A DNA stretch of 44,707 bases from Bradyrhizobium hereditatis (GTDB lineage: Bacteria; Pseudomonadota; Alphaproteobacteria; Rhizobiales; Xanthobacteraceae). The notes under the pieces were generated by a model. It saw only the letters and a program-made list of their open reading frames with translations, did not search any database and was not told the DNA's origin. The translations under genes and the position numbers were made by a program. Shown one piece after another: positions 25,675-33,955 of the stretch. Every line of letters starts with the position of its first letter. Position 1 is the stretch's first letter. Where the stretch lies: positions 1-44,707 of the forward strand of contig NZ_JAGKJK010000028.1 in the NCBI RefSeq assembly GCF_020329435.1, given 5' to 3'.

Positions 25675-25911
25675 TCACGCGAGCCTAAGGATGGCTCGTC
25701 GTCTCCCACTTCCTTCCAGGTCCCCCTCGTCCTCCAACTCCGTCATCACGTATTCGTTGGATTGGCTCAGAAACTGGATCAGGCGCTCAATTTCGGCCCG
25801 CGCCTCTTTCCTGAGTCTGGCAAGGGTCTGGAGAGCTGTTTCGCGCTCCCGCTGTTGGACAGCGAGGCCTAAGGGCGAATTGATCACAGCGACTGACGGC
25901 GAACAGGACAC
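25675..25911 (-). CDS. Small conserved hypothetical protein or fragment
   Basis: A 78-residue frame. The middle (ALQTLARLRKEARAEIERLIQFLSQSNEYVMTELEDEGDLE) matches a helical, acidic-tailed pattern I know from a short rhizobial protein of unknown function, but the usual acidic C-terminus is replaced by RRRAILRLA. It lies between a glycosyltransferase gene and IS66 debris, so a truncated relic is likely. Confidence 0.4.
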   Translation of the reverse strand: MSCSPSVAVINSPLGLAVQQRERETALQTLARLRKEARAEIERLIQFLSQSNEYVMTELEDEGDLEGSGRRRAILRLA

Positions 25912-26019
25912 CTCTGTCTTTCTGTTTCACAACGCGCTGAATGATCTGCATCCAAAGGATGAAGAAGTTCGTGACCATGATCAGCGTAACCGGCGACTTG
26001 GTCGAAGCAGCCTCGGCAG

Positions 26020-26290
26020 CCAGAACCGGCACCTTGGTGTCGTCGCTGTACAGTCGCTCGGCACTCAGCACATGGGCCTCGAGGCGCTGGAACAACGGCG
26101 TCAGCGCGACCGTACAGCCGCCGGACCTGATCGACCAGGGTCGACAGGCTGATCGGCACGCCTTCCTTAGTATTTTCGGCTTGCCGAATCAGGGGCTGGT
26201 GCTCGAACAGCACCATCGCCAAAAGGCTGGGACCGGCCCACCCGCGAGCGATGACGCGGAACGGCGCCGTCGCCTGCGTAGAGCGACAGT
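26020..26290 (-). mobile_element. tnpC: IS66 TnpC middle fragment, frameshifted
   Basis: APFRVIARGWAGPSLLAMVLFEHQPL.RQAE...EGVPISLSTLVDQV is in one frame and FQRLEAHVLSAERLYSDDTKVPVLA in another, both diagnostic of the middle of IS66 TnpC. At least one frameshift; nothing of the C-terminal half follows on this strand. Orientation is opposite to the C-terminal fragment at 21146-21671. Confidence 0.75.
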
Positions 26291-26309
26291 CCAACCCCGC
26301 CAAAGCGCC

Positions 26310-26473
26310 TTGATCAGCGTGCCAGCGCGAGCACGGAACACAAAGAAAGGCGCCGGCAAAAGGATCTCGCCCGAGGCCCTCCTGCACCAGCAACGCCAGG
26401 CCCTGCATGCCTTGCACATGTCAGTGTGACCGGTCGCGATCCAGATTCTTGCGCATGCTGCGATCGGGATCAT
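26310..26473 (-). mobile_element. tnpB: IS66 TnpB (Orf2) fragment, frameshifted
   Basis: MIPIAACARIWIATGHTDM is in one frame, GMQGLALLVQEGLGRDPFAGAF in a second, and FFVFRARAGTLIKALWR back in the first: the conserved start of IS66 TnpB with two indels. Joins the TnpC piece directly, so the end of tnpB and the start of tnpC are deleted. Confidence 0.8.
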
Positions 26474-26794
26474 CGCTCCAGAAGGTCCAACACTCGAGAC
26501 AACACGGTCACATCAACGCCAGCGGCTGTCACCGGAGGGAGACGCAGAAACCCGAAGCCGTTCAAGTGGAACAAGTCCGCAGACCAGATTTTGGCTTCCA
26601 TCAAACGCTTCTGCCACAAGCCTAGCAGACTTTATGTGGCGAACTTTAGATTCACGTGACTAGTCTAGAAGCGCCCGCGGGTTGAGAAACCCCTGGCGAA
26701 CACGATATCGAAACGCCCGGGCGGGGCGCTTACGCCGACACCTATGCCGGCGCCGGGGCCAGATCCGCGCCTTATTGTATTCCCCGACCTTGCT
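26474..26794. other. Remnant region, no supported gene
   Basis: Possible traces of the DNA upstream of IS66 tnpB but nothing recognisable. 26669-26676 and 26724-26731 form an imperfect inverted repeat (AAGCGCCC/GGGCGCTT). Confidence 0.4.
26711..26728 (-). terminator. Leftward terminator-like hairpin
   Basis: On the minus strand CGCCC (26728-26724) pairs with GGGCG (26718-26714), followed by TTT (26713-26711). It lies about 70 bases after the stop of the methyltransferase gene at 26795. Confidence 0.45.
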
Positions 26795-28363
26795 CTATGG
26801 CGGGGCCGATATCAATTCATCTGCTTTGGATGTGGCTGCGATGCCGGATGGACGGGTCCTTGCAGCGTTATCGATTGTTCGCTCGCCATTGGGATTCGAG
26901 TCCATCTGCACCTTTGTAGCTGTGACAATTATGGACGGCGCAAGCAGGTGTGAGAGAAGCCCGGGCAGATAGTCTCCAATGGCCGAAGTCTTGCCGACCA
27001 TTCCGTTGCCGCGGACCGCAACAACTCCCAGTGTCCTCTCAACGCTGAAGCCCGAATCGGTGCACCATCGTCTGACCGTCCGGGCTGAACTGAAATGCGC
27101 TCCCGTGGATTCGTAGTCACTGAAGGATGTCAGACGTGGAGTCGTAGTGAAAAGTGGCCGAAGCGCTCTCAGGGACATCATGTTCGGGCTTTGCACGATG
27201 AGGGTGGACTTCGGATGCATGAACGCACGTGACTGCGAGAGCAACTTTTGGGGAGCGGGCGCTAGGTGCAGGACGTTCAAGCACAGCACGCAATCGAAAT
27301 GCTCTTTATACTTCGACTCTATTTGGCTGACCGCGCTTGCAGGTACTATCTCGACTCCGTCGACCGCCGCGCCGCTTGCAATGATGGGATCCAACGGCAC
27401 TGCCACGACGCGCAGACCTTGTTTCACCAGCCATCGCTCAATGGCCCCCGAACCACAGCCGATGGAAAGCACATTGCGCGCCCTCTTTGGAATGAGCGAT
27501 GTGACCTCCCGCGTCACCGGTTCGTAGTAGTCTTTGGCATAAGCGAAGCGCCAGTGCCAACTTCTGGCCGGAAGCAGCGACTCGGTCGAGGAATCATTCA
27601 GAGCGACGCGCATAAGCGCATCCGTCTGCTTGCCGAATTCCTCGGCTGTCACGCCCATCGTTCCGACGTAACGGTTGGACATGTGGTGGACCGTGAATGC
27701 ATCCAGGTGGGACACGGGAATCAGCTTTGTCAGCCCGCATTGGGTGTAGGGATCGGTCGCTGCGGTACACAGCAGGTCGTATTTTCCTTCGTGCGGGGGA
27801 ACATCGAAGCCACCTGAACTCAACGCCCTGTGAAGCTGCGAGCGAGTGAGTACGTAGCAGGCAGCGTGCTCGTTGGTAAAATGGGCCAGCGTATAGTTGC
27901 CCCGGCGCCTCACCGAGGATGGATCCCAATGAAAGTTAGCGTGAGCATCGGGATAGCTCCGCCCGCCATCGCTCCCGTACTCGACCCTTAGAAAGCCCGC
28001 CACTTCGTTGCTGGCCAGCAGCGTGTTCACTTCCATCCAGGCGCGGAGGCTACGTTCGGTGATTAGGATATCGTCTTCTGAATAGATGAATAAGTCATAG
28101 CGATCACAACGGTCCGCGAACAACTTCTTGTGCGCGAAAGGTAGCGACCATGGATTCTTGTTGGGCAGGCCGACGAGGCAGTCGATCCCAGGGTCAAGCT
28201 TCTTGTCGATGTTCGAGAGTACGACAATGTCGACGGCGAATGACATCGACCTGTATTCGCGGACGATCCGCTCGAGGTAGTGGTCATTCGACGTTCCATA
28301 GCTCGCAATCGCCACCAATATGCGAGTCTGTGTCGGACCATCGTCCCTGTCCATCATACCCAT
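26795..28363 (-). CDS. Two-domain protein: glycosyltransferase-like N-terminus, SAM methyltransferase C-terminus
   Basis: About 522 residues. The first 250 residues (RILVAIASYGTSNDHYLERIVREYRS, LFIYSEDDILI, HMSNRYVG) look like a GT-A-type glycosyltransferase, with an acidic EDD in place of DxD; I cannot assign a family. The C-terminal part from about residue 280 is a class I methyltransferase: NVLSIGCGSGAIERWL (motif I), FDCVLCLNVLHLAP, then a FSDYESTGAHFSSARTVRRW stretch typical of methyltransferases in glycan loci. It may add a sugar and methylate it, or methylate the chain end (inference). Starts at ATG 28363 or a TTG two codons before. A tandem repeat lies just upstream. Confidence 0.75.
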   Translation of the reverse strand: MGMMDRDDGPTQTRILVAIASYGTSNDHYLERIVREYRSMSFAVDIVVLSNIDKKLDPGIDCLVGLPNKNPWSLPFAHKKLFADRCDRYDLFIYSEDDILITERSLRAWMEVNTLLASNEVAGFLRVEYGSDGGRSYPDAHANFHWDPSSVRRRGNYTLAHFTNEHAACYVLTRSQLHRALSSGGFDVPPHEGKYDLLCTAATDPYTQCGLTKLIPVSHLDAFTVHHMSNRYVGTMGVTAEEFGKQTDALMRVALNDSSTESLLPARSWHWRFAYAKDYYEPVTREVTSLIPKRARNVLSIGCGSGAIERWLVKQGLRVVAVPLDPIIASGAAVDGVEIVPASAVSQIESKYKEHFDCVLCLNVLHLAPAPQKLLSQSRAFMHPKSTLIVQSPNMMSLRALRPLFTTTPRLTSFSDYESTGAHFSSARTVRRWCTDSGFSVERTLGVVAVRGNGMVGKTSAIGDYLPGLLSHLLAPSIIVTATKVQMDSNPNGERTIDNAARTRPSGIAATSKADELISAPP

Positions 28364-28385
28364 TCGCAAAAACGTTTCCTTTGGC

Positions 28386-28429
28386 CCGGTGTGGTCCTAA
28401 AATTAATCCGGTGTGATCCTAAATTAATT
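28386..28429. promoter_or_regulatory. Tandem 22-bp direct repeat in a divergent promoter region
   Basis: CCGGTGTGGTCCTAAAATTAAT (28386-28407) is followed at once by a near copy (28408-28429; one G-to-A change and a one-base shift in the A-run). The period is two helical turns, so both sites face the same side. It lies between divergent genes 26795-28363 (minus) and 28592-29962 (plus), with a very AT-rich stretch (28415-28490) next to it. Confidence 0.6.
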
Positions 28430-28591
28430 ATTACATTAATTTCGATTTGCTTCAAATTGAAATTCCAATAATATGTTATTGTATCCATGTTAATTAAATG
28501 GCGAGCGCTTCTGCCTTGCTCTAGGCAGTGTCGTTCAGCGCATCGTCGTTGTAGCGCTTCAGCCAAGGCGCTGATGGAGGGCTCTCCTGGC

Positions 28592-29962
28592 ATGAAAGTG
28601 CTTGTCTACCCGCATTCCATGGAAATCGGCGGATCGCAACTCAATGCCGTGCAGATTGCCGCCGCTGTTCGCGATCGAGGTCATGAGGTGATCGTCATTT
28701 CTGATCCCGGCCCACTGGTCGCGCGGGTTAGAGCCATGGGGCTCGAACATATCGAAATCTCGGCGGAACGAAGACGGCCGTCACTGGCAGTAAGCCGCAT
28801 GCTCGGTGAGGTCGTTCAGCGCCGCTCCGTGGACGTCGTGCACAGTCATGAGTGGCCACCCATCATCGAAGCCTTTCTTGGCGTGAATCTTCCTGAAAGG
28901 GCTGCCGTAGTCGGAACAGTGATGTCCATGAGCGTGGCACCGTTCCTGCCGCACACAGTTCCTCTGACCGTTGGCACGGAAATGATACGCAGGGCGGCCA
29001 TGGCGGCTGGGCATAGGCACGTAACGTTGCTCGAGCCACCCGTCGATGCGCAAGCGGACCATCCTTCAGCAAATGGCGAGGATTTTCGTATCGCCCATGG
29101 TATCAGGCCCGACGAAGTCTTGATTGTCATGATTTGTCGGCTCGTGCCGGATCTTAAGCTGGAGGGGCTGCTATCGGCCTGTGAAGCGGTCGGCGAGATG
29201 GCGCTCATGCGTGAGCCCGTGCGTCTGATGATTATTGGCGACGGACCGGCGCACGCGGAGGTCGCAGCCCGTTCCGCGAAGGTCAACGCCGCCGTCGGCC
29301 GCGAGGTCGTAGTGCTAACGGGCGAGATGGCCGATCCCCGTCCCGGGTACGCTGCCGCCGACATTGTCATTGGTCAGGGCGGTTCCGCCCTGCGCGGTTT
29401 GGCGTTTGCCAAGCCACTTGTTGTAGTCGGCGAGAACGGCTTCAGCGAGCTGCTGACACGGGAGAGTGCTCCGACTTTCCTTCAACAAGGCTGGTATGGC
29501 CTCGGGCCCGGTTCGCGCGGCGCTGGCCCTCCGGCGCTGCGCTTGGCCCTCCAGAGTGCGGTTGCATCTCGGCAGCTGCGTCATGAGCTCGGGTTGTTCG
29601 GGCGGCGGCTGGTGGAGCAACGCTTCAGCTTGGCCCACGCAGCAAAGACGGTCGAGGATTTGTACCTGTGCGCCATCCGCGACCGCGTCTCGACCCGGCG
29701 ACGCCTTGCTGAAGCCACCCACTCCGTCGCGCGCCTCGTCGGCTATAAGCTGCACCGGAAATATCGACGATGGGTTGGCAAGGCCTCGACCGACGATGCC
29801 AATGACCGGTCCCGGATCGCCGCTATTCTGTCGTCCGGGCAGAGCGGCCAAGCTGCGGGTCGCGGCGATCGATCGAATATTGCGGGGGACGGCTCTTCCG
29901 CTGCAGGTGCCCACTATGGTGCCCGGCCTGCTGTGCGGATCTCGCGGCAATCCGACCGCTAG
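28592..29962 (+). CDS. GT4-type (GT-B fold) glycosyltransferase
   Basis: A 456-residue protein from the ATG at 28592 (MKVLVYPHSMEIGGSQLNAVQIAAA), with GGAGG 12 bases upstream; the frame opens 35 codons earlier without gene character. N-terminal Rossmann domain with the GT4 GGSQ loop, a VDVVHSHEWPPI segment, and a C-terminal donor-binding domain (LIVMICRLVPDLKLEGLLSAC, LMIIGDGPAHAEV, YAAADIVIGQGGSALRGLAFAKPLVV). The usual EGFG..EA motif is replaced by GQGGSALRGLAFAKP. Cytoplasmic, extends the lipid-linked sugar chain; donor unknown. Its end overlaps by four bases with the convergent aminotransferase gene. Confidence 0.85.
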   Translation: MKVLVYPHSMEIGGSQLNAVQIAAAVRDRGHEVIVISDPGPLVARVRAMGLEHIEISAERRRPSLAVSRMLGEVVQRRSVDVVHSHEWPPIIEAFLGVNLPERAAVVGTVMSMSVAPFLPHTVPLTVGTEMIRRAAMAAGHRHVTLLEPPVDAQADHPSANGEDFRIAHGIRPDEVLIVMICRLVPDLKLEGLLSACEAVGEMALMREPVRLMIIGDGPAHAEVAARSAKVNAAVGREVVVLTGEMADPRPGYAAADIVIGQGGSALRGLAFAKPLVVVGENGFSELLTRESAPTFLQQGWYGLGPGSRGAGPPALRLALQSAVASRQLRHELGLFGRRLVEQRFSLAHAAKTVEDLYLCAIRDRVSTRRRLAEATHSVARLVGYKLHRKYRRWVGKASTDDANDRSRIAAILSSGQSGQAAGRGDRSNIAGDGSSAAGAHYGARPAVRISRQSDR

Positions 29963-31098
29963 CGGCCAAGATAGGCGCGCAGTGAGGTCGCGACGCGAAC
30001 CTGATCGCCCTCGGTCATTTGTGCGTAAATCGGCAGCAGAATTGATTGATCCTGCGCCAGTTCGGAACGACGAAGATCGTGACGATGCTTGCCATCCGCA
30101 TAGGGAGGCTCCCGATGCGAACACATGATGCCGCGGCGTGTCGCGATGCCCTGATCGAGCATCTTCTGCATCACCGTTCGCTGGTCGGCCCGGCTTGGCA
30201 GACGCACACAATAGCTCTGCCAATTGGAACGGGCCCACTCCGGCTCGAATGGCAGACTCAGCCCCTCAATGTTGCCCAGCAGCTCCGCATAGCGCGAGGC
30301 AATGGCCCGACGGCGTCCCACGATGTCGGGCAATTTCGCTAGCTGCTTGCGCCCAACCGCGGCCTGGATGTCGGTCATGCGATAATTGAAGCCGACAGCC
30401 AGGTAGTCTTCGAAGATCACCTGCGGAGAACCGTGCCTCACCGTGTCAGGAACGCTCATGCCGTGCTGACGCAGCAACCTGAATTTACGATCGAGTTCGG
30501 GGTCCGAGGTAGTCAGCATCCCGCCTTCGCCGGTCGTGATCACCTTGCGGGGATGAAAGGAGAAGCAAGCGATCCGGCCGTGGGGTTTGCCGATCCGGTC
30601 CCAGCCGCCGTTCATGCGGATCTGGCTTCCGGCGGCACAGGCGGCATCCTCGATCAGGGCAATACCGTGGCGATCCGCGATCGTAACGAGCGCAGCAAGA
30701 TCGCAGGGCATCCCCATCTGGTGGACCACTATGATCGCGCGCGTGCGGGATGTGATCGCTTCGGCCACGCGGTTAGGATCGATATTGTAGGTGTCCGGAT
30801 CGATGTCGACGAATATGGGGGTCGCGCCGCAGTATCGAACACAATTGGCGGTCGCGATAAAGGAATGGCTGGCCGTGATCACTTCGTCACCCGGACCGAT
30901 GTCGAGTGCGGCTAGGGCAAGGTGCAATGCCGTAGTGCAGTTAGAAACGGCGCACGCATAGGGCGCGCCGACCAGAGCCGCAAAGTCACGCTCGAAGGCG
31001 GCCACCTGCGGCCCTTGCGAAACCCAGCCGGAGAGCACGGCTTCCCGAGCCGCTTCGGCCTCATCGTCGCCGAGAAGTGGCAGCGCAATCGGGATCAC
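29959..31098 (-). CDS. DegT/DnrJ/EryC1-type PLP sugar aminotransferase (first)
   Basis: A 379-residue cytoplasmic enzyme that would convert a keto-sugar nucleotide to an amino sugar, with glutamate as donor. The GTG at 31098 was chosen since it overlaps the upstream stop as GTGA and starts the family alignment (IPIALPLLGDDEAEAAREAVLSGWVSQGP); a longer frame exists. Motifs: SNCTTALHLAL, PGDEVITASHSF, HQMGMPCDL, EDAACAAG, catalytic Lys at about residue 185 in SFHPRKVITTGEGGM. The sequence differs from the second aminotransferase at 32160-33269, so two distinct amination steps are likely. Confidence 0.9.
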   Translation of the reverse strand: MIPIALPLLGDDEAEAAREAVLSGWVSQGPQVAAFERDFAALVGAPYACAVSNCTTALHLALAALDIGPGDEVITASHSFIATANCVRYCGATPIFVDIDPDTYNIDPNRVAEAITSRTRAIIVVHQMGMPCDLAALVTIADRHGIALIEDAACAAGSQIRMNGGWDRIGKPHGRIACFSFHPRKVITTGEGGMLTTSDPELDRKFRLLRQHGMSVPDTVRHGSPQVIFEDYLAVGFNYRMTDIQAAVGRKQLAKLPDIVGRRRAIASRYAELLGNIEGLSLPFEPEWARSNWQSYCVRLPSRADQRTVMQKMLDQGIATRRGIMCSHREPPYADGKHRHDLRRSELAQDQSILLPIYAQMTEGDQVRVATSLRAYLGR

Positions 31099-32099
31099 GA
31101 GGCAGCCGCCTCTTGCTGGCGGGCCGCCGAGAGCGATCCGCGTTCGACCCGCCACCATTTCACGAGATCGGCCAGGCCCTGCTCGAGTGGGACGGTAGCA
31201 CGGAAGCCGAGCCGTCGCTCCGCCTTCTCTGTCGACGCCAGCCGGCGTGGCACCGGATTGATCGAACGCTCCGGCGCGAACTCCGGCGTCAAGTTACGAT
31301 GGCCCATAACCGAAGCAAGCGCCCGTGCGAGCTGTACCAGGCTGGTTTCGGTTCCGCTCGCAACGTTGAACACATCGTCGGTCACCCTTGATCGGGCCGC
31401 AAGGATGTTCGCGCGCGCGACGTCACGAACATGAACGAAGTCCATGGTCTGCTGACCGTCACCAAAGATGATCGGTGGCAATCCGGCTTCGAGCCGCTCC
31501 ATCCAGCGGATCAACACCTCGGTGTAGCGACCGTGGATATCCATGCGGTCGCCGTAGACGTTGAAGTATCGGAAGGCGACGTAATCGAGCCCATACATGT
31601 CCTTGTATGAGCGAAGCAGCCCCTCGTTGAAGGCCTTAGCGGCGCCGTAGAGCGTGCGGTTGTCGTAAGGGTTCTGCCGCTCGCTGGTCGGAAACTCTTC
31701 TGCCATGCCGTATACAGACGCGGAGGATGCGGCGATGACTTTCTCGATGCCGCGCTTGACGCACAATTCGAGCAGATCAAAGGTCGCGTCGACCATGACT
31801 TCTTTGGCAAGGCGTGGTTCGGCTGCGCAATGGGTGATGCGTAGCGCGGCCTGGTGGAAGACGATATCGGCAGCCTGAACGAGAGATGCCATCAGCTTGC
31901 CGTCGCGGATGTCGCCCTGGACCATACGAACGGGCCCGCGGGTCATCGCCTTTCGGAGGTTTTCCGGTCGTCCTCTGATCATGTTGTCGAGCGCGACGAT
32001 TTCGGCGCAGCCCTCGTTGCACAGGAGATCGACGATATGCGAGCCGATGAAGCCGGCTCCGCCGGTGACCAGAATTCGTTTTCCCTTCAGATCAGCCAT
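31095..32099 (-). CDS. NAD-dependent nucleotide-sugar epimerase/dehydratase
   Basis: A 334-residue extended SDR. ATG at 32099 with AGGAGAG five bases upstream. N-terminal ILVTGGAGFIGSHIVDLL cofactor motif, substrate region ASSASVYG, catalytic YGAAK (about residues 149-153), RYFNVYGDRMD and the MDFVHVRDVARANILA segment that marks UDP-sugar epimerases of the GalE/WbpP group. It could make a 4-epimer or a 4-keto sugar for one of the flanking aminotransferases; which reaction is not decided. The four-base overlap with the next gene shows coupling. Confidence 0.88.
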   Translation of the reverse strand: MADLKGKRILVTGGAGFIGSHIVDLLCNEGCAEIVALDNMIRGRPENLRKAMTRGPVRMVQGDIRDGKLMASLVQAADIVFHQAALRITHCAAEPRLAKEVMVDATFDLLELCVKRGIEKVIAASSASVYGMAEEFPTSERQNPYDNRTLYGAAKAFNEGLLRSYKDMYGLDYVAFRYFNVYGDRMDIHGRYTEVLIRWMERLEAGLPPIIFGDGQQTMDFVHVRDVARANILAARSRVTDDVFNVASGTETSLVQLARALASVMGHRNLTPEFAPERSINPVPRRLASTEKAERRLGFRATVPLEQGLADLVKWWRVERGSLSAARQQEAAAS

Positions 32100-32159
32100 G
32101 ATACTCTCCTATTAGTGAGCGTTGCCGCTATCAATTCGTGAAAGCTGGCTCTCGAAGCC

Positions 32160-33269
32160 TCAAGCGGTCTCGACGAATTCGACCTGCTCAAGTTTTGTCA
32201 CGACCTCGTTCACCTGCTCCGGGCGCAGTTCTGGATAAATTGGAAGCGAGAGAAACTGGCGAGCCAGCTTTTCGGTGACTGGGAAGTCGCCGGCGCGATA
32301 GCCAAGATTGGCGTAAGCCTTCTGCATATGGACGGGAACAGGATAGTGAATACCCACGCCGATGCCGGCTTCCTGAAACGCGCTCAACACCTCGTCGCGG
32401 CGCGGAAGGCAGAGCGCATAGACGTGGTAGACGTGCCGGCTATGGACGGGCGGATGTGGCCGTACAACGGAATGCCTCGCCAGCAGGCGATCATACTGTT
32501 CGGCCACTGATCGGCGACCCTCGGTCCACGCTTCGATGTAGTTCATCTTCACATTGAGGACCGCGCCCTGAACGCCGTCCATCCGATAATTGTAACCAGC
32601 GACGACGTGATTGTACTTGGTTTCCTGTCCCCAATCGCGAAGCAGGGCAATCCGTCTGCCGAACTCGGGTTGATTGGTGACCACCGCGCCGCCTTCGCCA
32701 TAAGCGCCGAGGTTCTTGCCGGGGTAAAAGCTGAAGCAGCCGAAATCGCCGATCGAGCCAGCGCGCCGCCCCTTGTATTCGGCGCCGTGCGCTTGCGCGG
32801 CGTCCTCGATCACGACAAGCCCGTGTCGACGGGCGATCTCCATGATCGGATCCATATCTGCGATCAGGCCGTGCAAATGGACGGGCAAAATCGCCTTCGT
32901 CCGCGGCGTGATCGCCGCTTCGATCAGGGCGGGATCCATCGTCCAGGTGACAGGATCGACGTCGACGAAGACTGGTTTTGCGCCGCTGTAAAGCACCGCG
33001 GCTGTGGTCGCGACGAAGGTCATCGATACGGTGATGACCTCATCACCGGGACCAACGCCTGCCGCAAGCAGTGCCAAGTGCAGCGCGGAAGTGCCGCTAT
33101 TGACGGCATAGCAATGGCCGACGTCGCAATAGGTCGCGAAACGCTTCTCGAATGCCGCGACCTCCGGTCCCAACACGAATTGCGTGCTTTCGACTGCACG
33201 CAAGATCGCGGCATCGACTTCCGGCTTGATCTGATGGTACTGAGCTTTCAAATCCAGAAAAGGTATCAA
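32160..33269 (-). CDS. DegT/DnrJ/EryC1-type PLP sugar aminotransferase (second, WbpE/WlbC-like)
   Basis: A 369-residue enzyme with the start at TTG 33269 (MIPFLDLKAQYHQIKPEVDAAI), the typical beginning for the WbpE/WlbC group. Motifs: VNSGTSALHLAL, GDEVITVSMTF, EDAAQAHGAEYKGRRAGS, catalytic Lys near residue 185 in SFYPGKNLGAYGEGG, and GYNYRMDGVQGAVL. WbpE/WlbC aminates the 3-keto carbon of UDP-GlcNAc(A)-3-one using glutamate. With the oxidoreductase (35512-36561) and acetyltransferase (33421-33927) it forms a complete B-E-D trio. Confidence 0.9.
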   Translation of the reverse strand: MIPFLDLKAQYHQIKPEVDAAILRAVESTQFVLGPEVAAFEKRFATYCDVGHCYAVNSGTSALHLALLAAGVGPGDEVITVSMTFVATTAAVLYSGAKPVFVDVDPVTWTMDPALIEAAITPRTKAILPVHLHGLIADMDPIMEIARRHGLVVIEDAAQAHGAEYKGRRAGSIGDFGCFSFYPGKNLGAYGEGGAVVTNQPEFGRRIALLRDWGQETKYNHVVAGYNYRMDGVQGAVLNVKMNYIEAWTEGRRSVAEQYDRLLARHSVVRPHPPVHSRHVYHVYALCLPRRDEVLSAFQEAGIGVGIHYPVPVHMQKAYANLGYRAGDFPVTEKLARQFLSLPIYPELRPEQVNEVVTKLEQVEFVETA

Positions 33270-33294
33270 TGTTCTGATCCCTGCGCATCGGCGT

Positions 33295-33400
33295 CCGATC
33301 GGCCGCTCAATTATAATCTACGCTATCTGTTTAATTTAAATCGCATGACATTGGCAAATAAATTAAACAAAATAACTATAATCATAATAATTTAATCGAG
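33295..33400. promoter_or_regulatory. AT-rich region upstream of the second aminotransferase gene
   Basis: Contains TCAATTATAATCTACG, TTTAATTTAAATCG and AATAAATTAAACAAAATAACTATAATCATAATAATTTAATCG. Likely promoter of the leftward aminotransferase-epimerase-aminotransferase unit, with TATAAT-like elements, and a candidate H-NS/MucR target. Confidence 0.5.
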
Positions 33401-33420
33401 CGCTTGGTAAAGCCTTTCGT

Positions 33421-33927
33421 TCAGATGGTAGCTGCCGCGGTTGGCGGCTGAGGCTTGGCCTCGGACGTTGGTACAACACGGGCAGGCACCCCCGCGACGA
33501 CCGCGCCCGGAGGGACGTCCTTCGTCACCACGGCGCCGGCACCGACAATCGCCCTGGCACCAATGGTGATGCCGCACAGAATGGTTGCGTTCGACCCGAT
33601 TGATGCGCCCTTGCAGACACGGGTCGGTTCCACCGTCCAGTCGGCAGGGCCCTGGGGTCGTCCATCCGCCGCGGTCGCCCTCGGATATTTGTCATTGGTG
33701 AACATGACGCCATGCCCGATGAACACCTCGTCCTCGATGCTCACGCCCTCGCAGATGAAGCTGTGCGACGAGATCTTGCAGCGAGCGCCGACGGTCGCGC
33801 CGGACTGGATTTCAACAAATGTCCCGATCCTCGACTCGTCGCCGACCGAGCAACCGTACAGATTGACGAGATCCGGATGGAATATCCGCACGTCATAACC
33901 GAGCTGGACGTTATCTGCGATAGGCAT
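33421..33927 (-). CDS. Hexapeptide-repeat N-acetyltransferase (WbpD/WlbB-like)
   Basis: A 168-residue left-handed beta-helix enzyme from the ATG at 33927 (MPIADNVQLGYD); a GTG five codons earlier is also open. Repeats of the [LIV]G.xxx type run through it (GCSVGDESRIGTFVEIQSGATVGARCKISSHSFICEGVSIEDEVFIGHGVMFTND), followed by GASIGSNATILCGITIGARAIVGAGAVVTKDVPPGAVVAGVPARVV. This is the WbpD/WlbB pattern: acetyl-CoA-dependent N-acetylation of the 3-amino group of a UDP-2-acetamido-3-amino-hexuronate, as a trimer in the cytoplasm. It is separated from the aminotransferase by an AT-rich promoter, so belongs to the upstream operon with the flippase and oxidoreductase. Confidence 0.88.
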   Translation of the reverse strand: MPIADNVQLGYDVRIFHPDLVNLYGCSVGDESRIGTFVEIQSGATVGARCKISSHSFICEGVSIEDEVFIGHGVMFTNDKYPRATAADGRPQGPADWTVEPTRVCKGASIGSNATILCGITIGARAIVGAGAVVTKDVPPGAVVAGVPARVVPTSEAKPQPPTAAATI

Positions 33928-33955
33928 GGAGACTTCTCTCACCGTACGAGGGACT

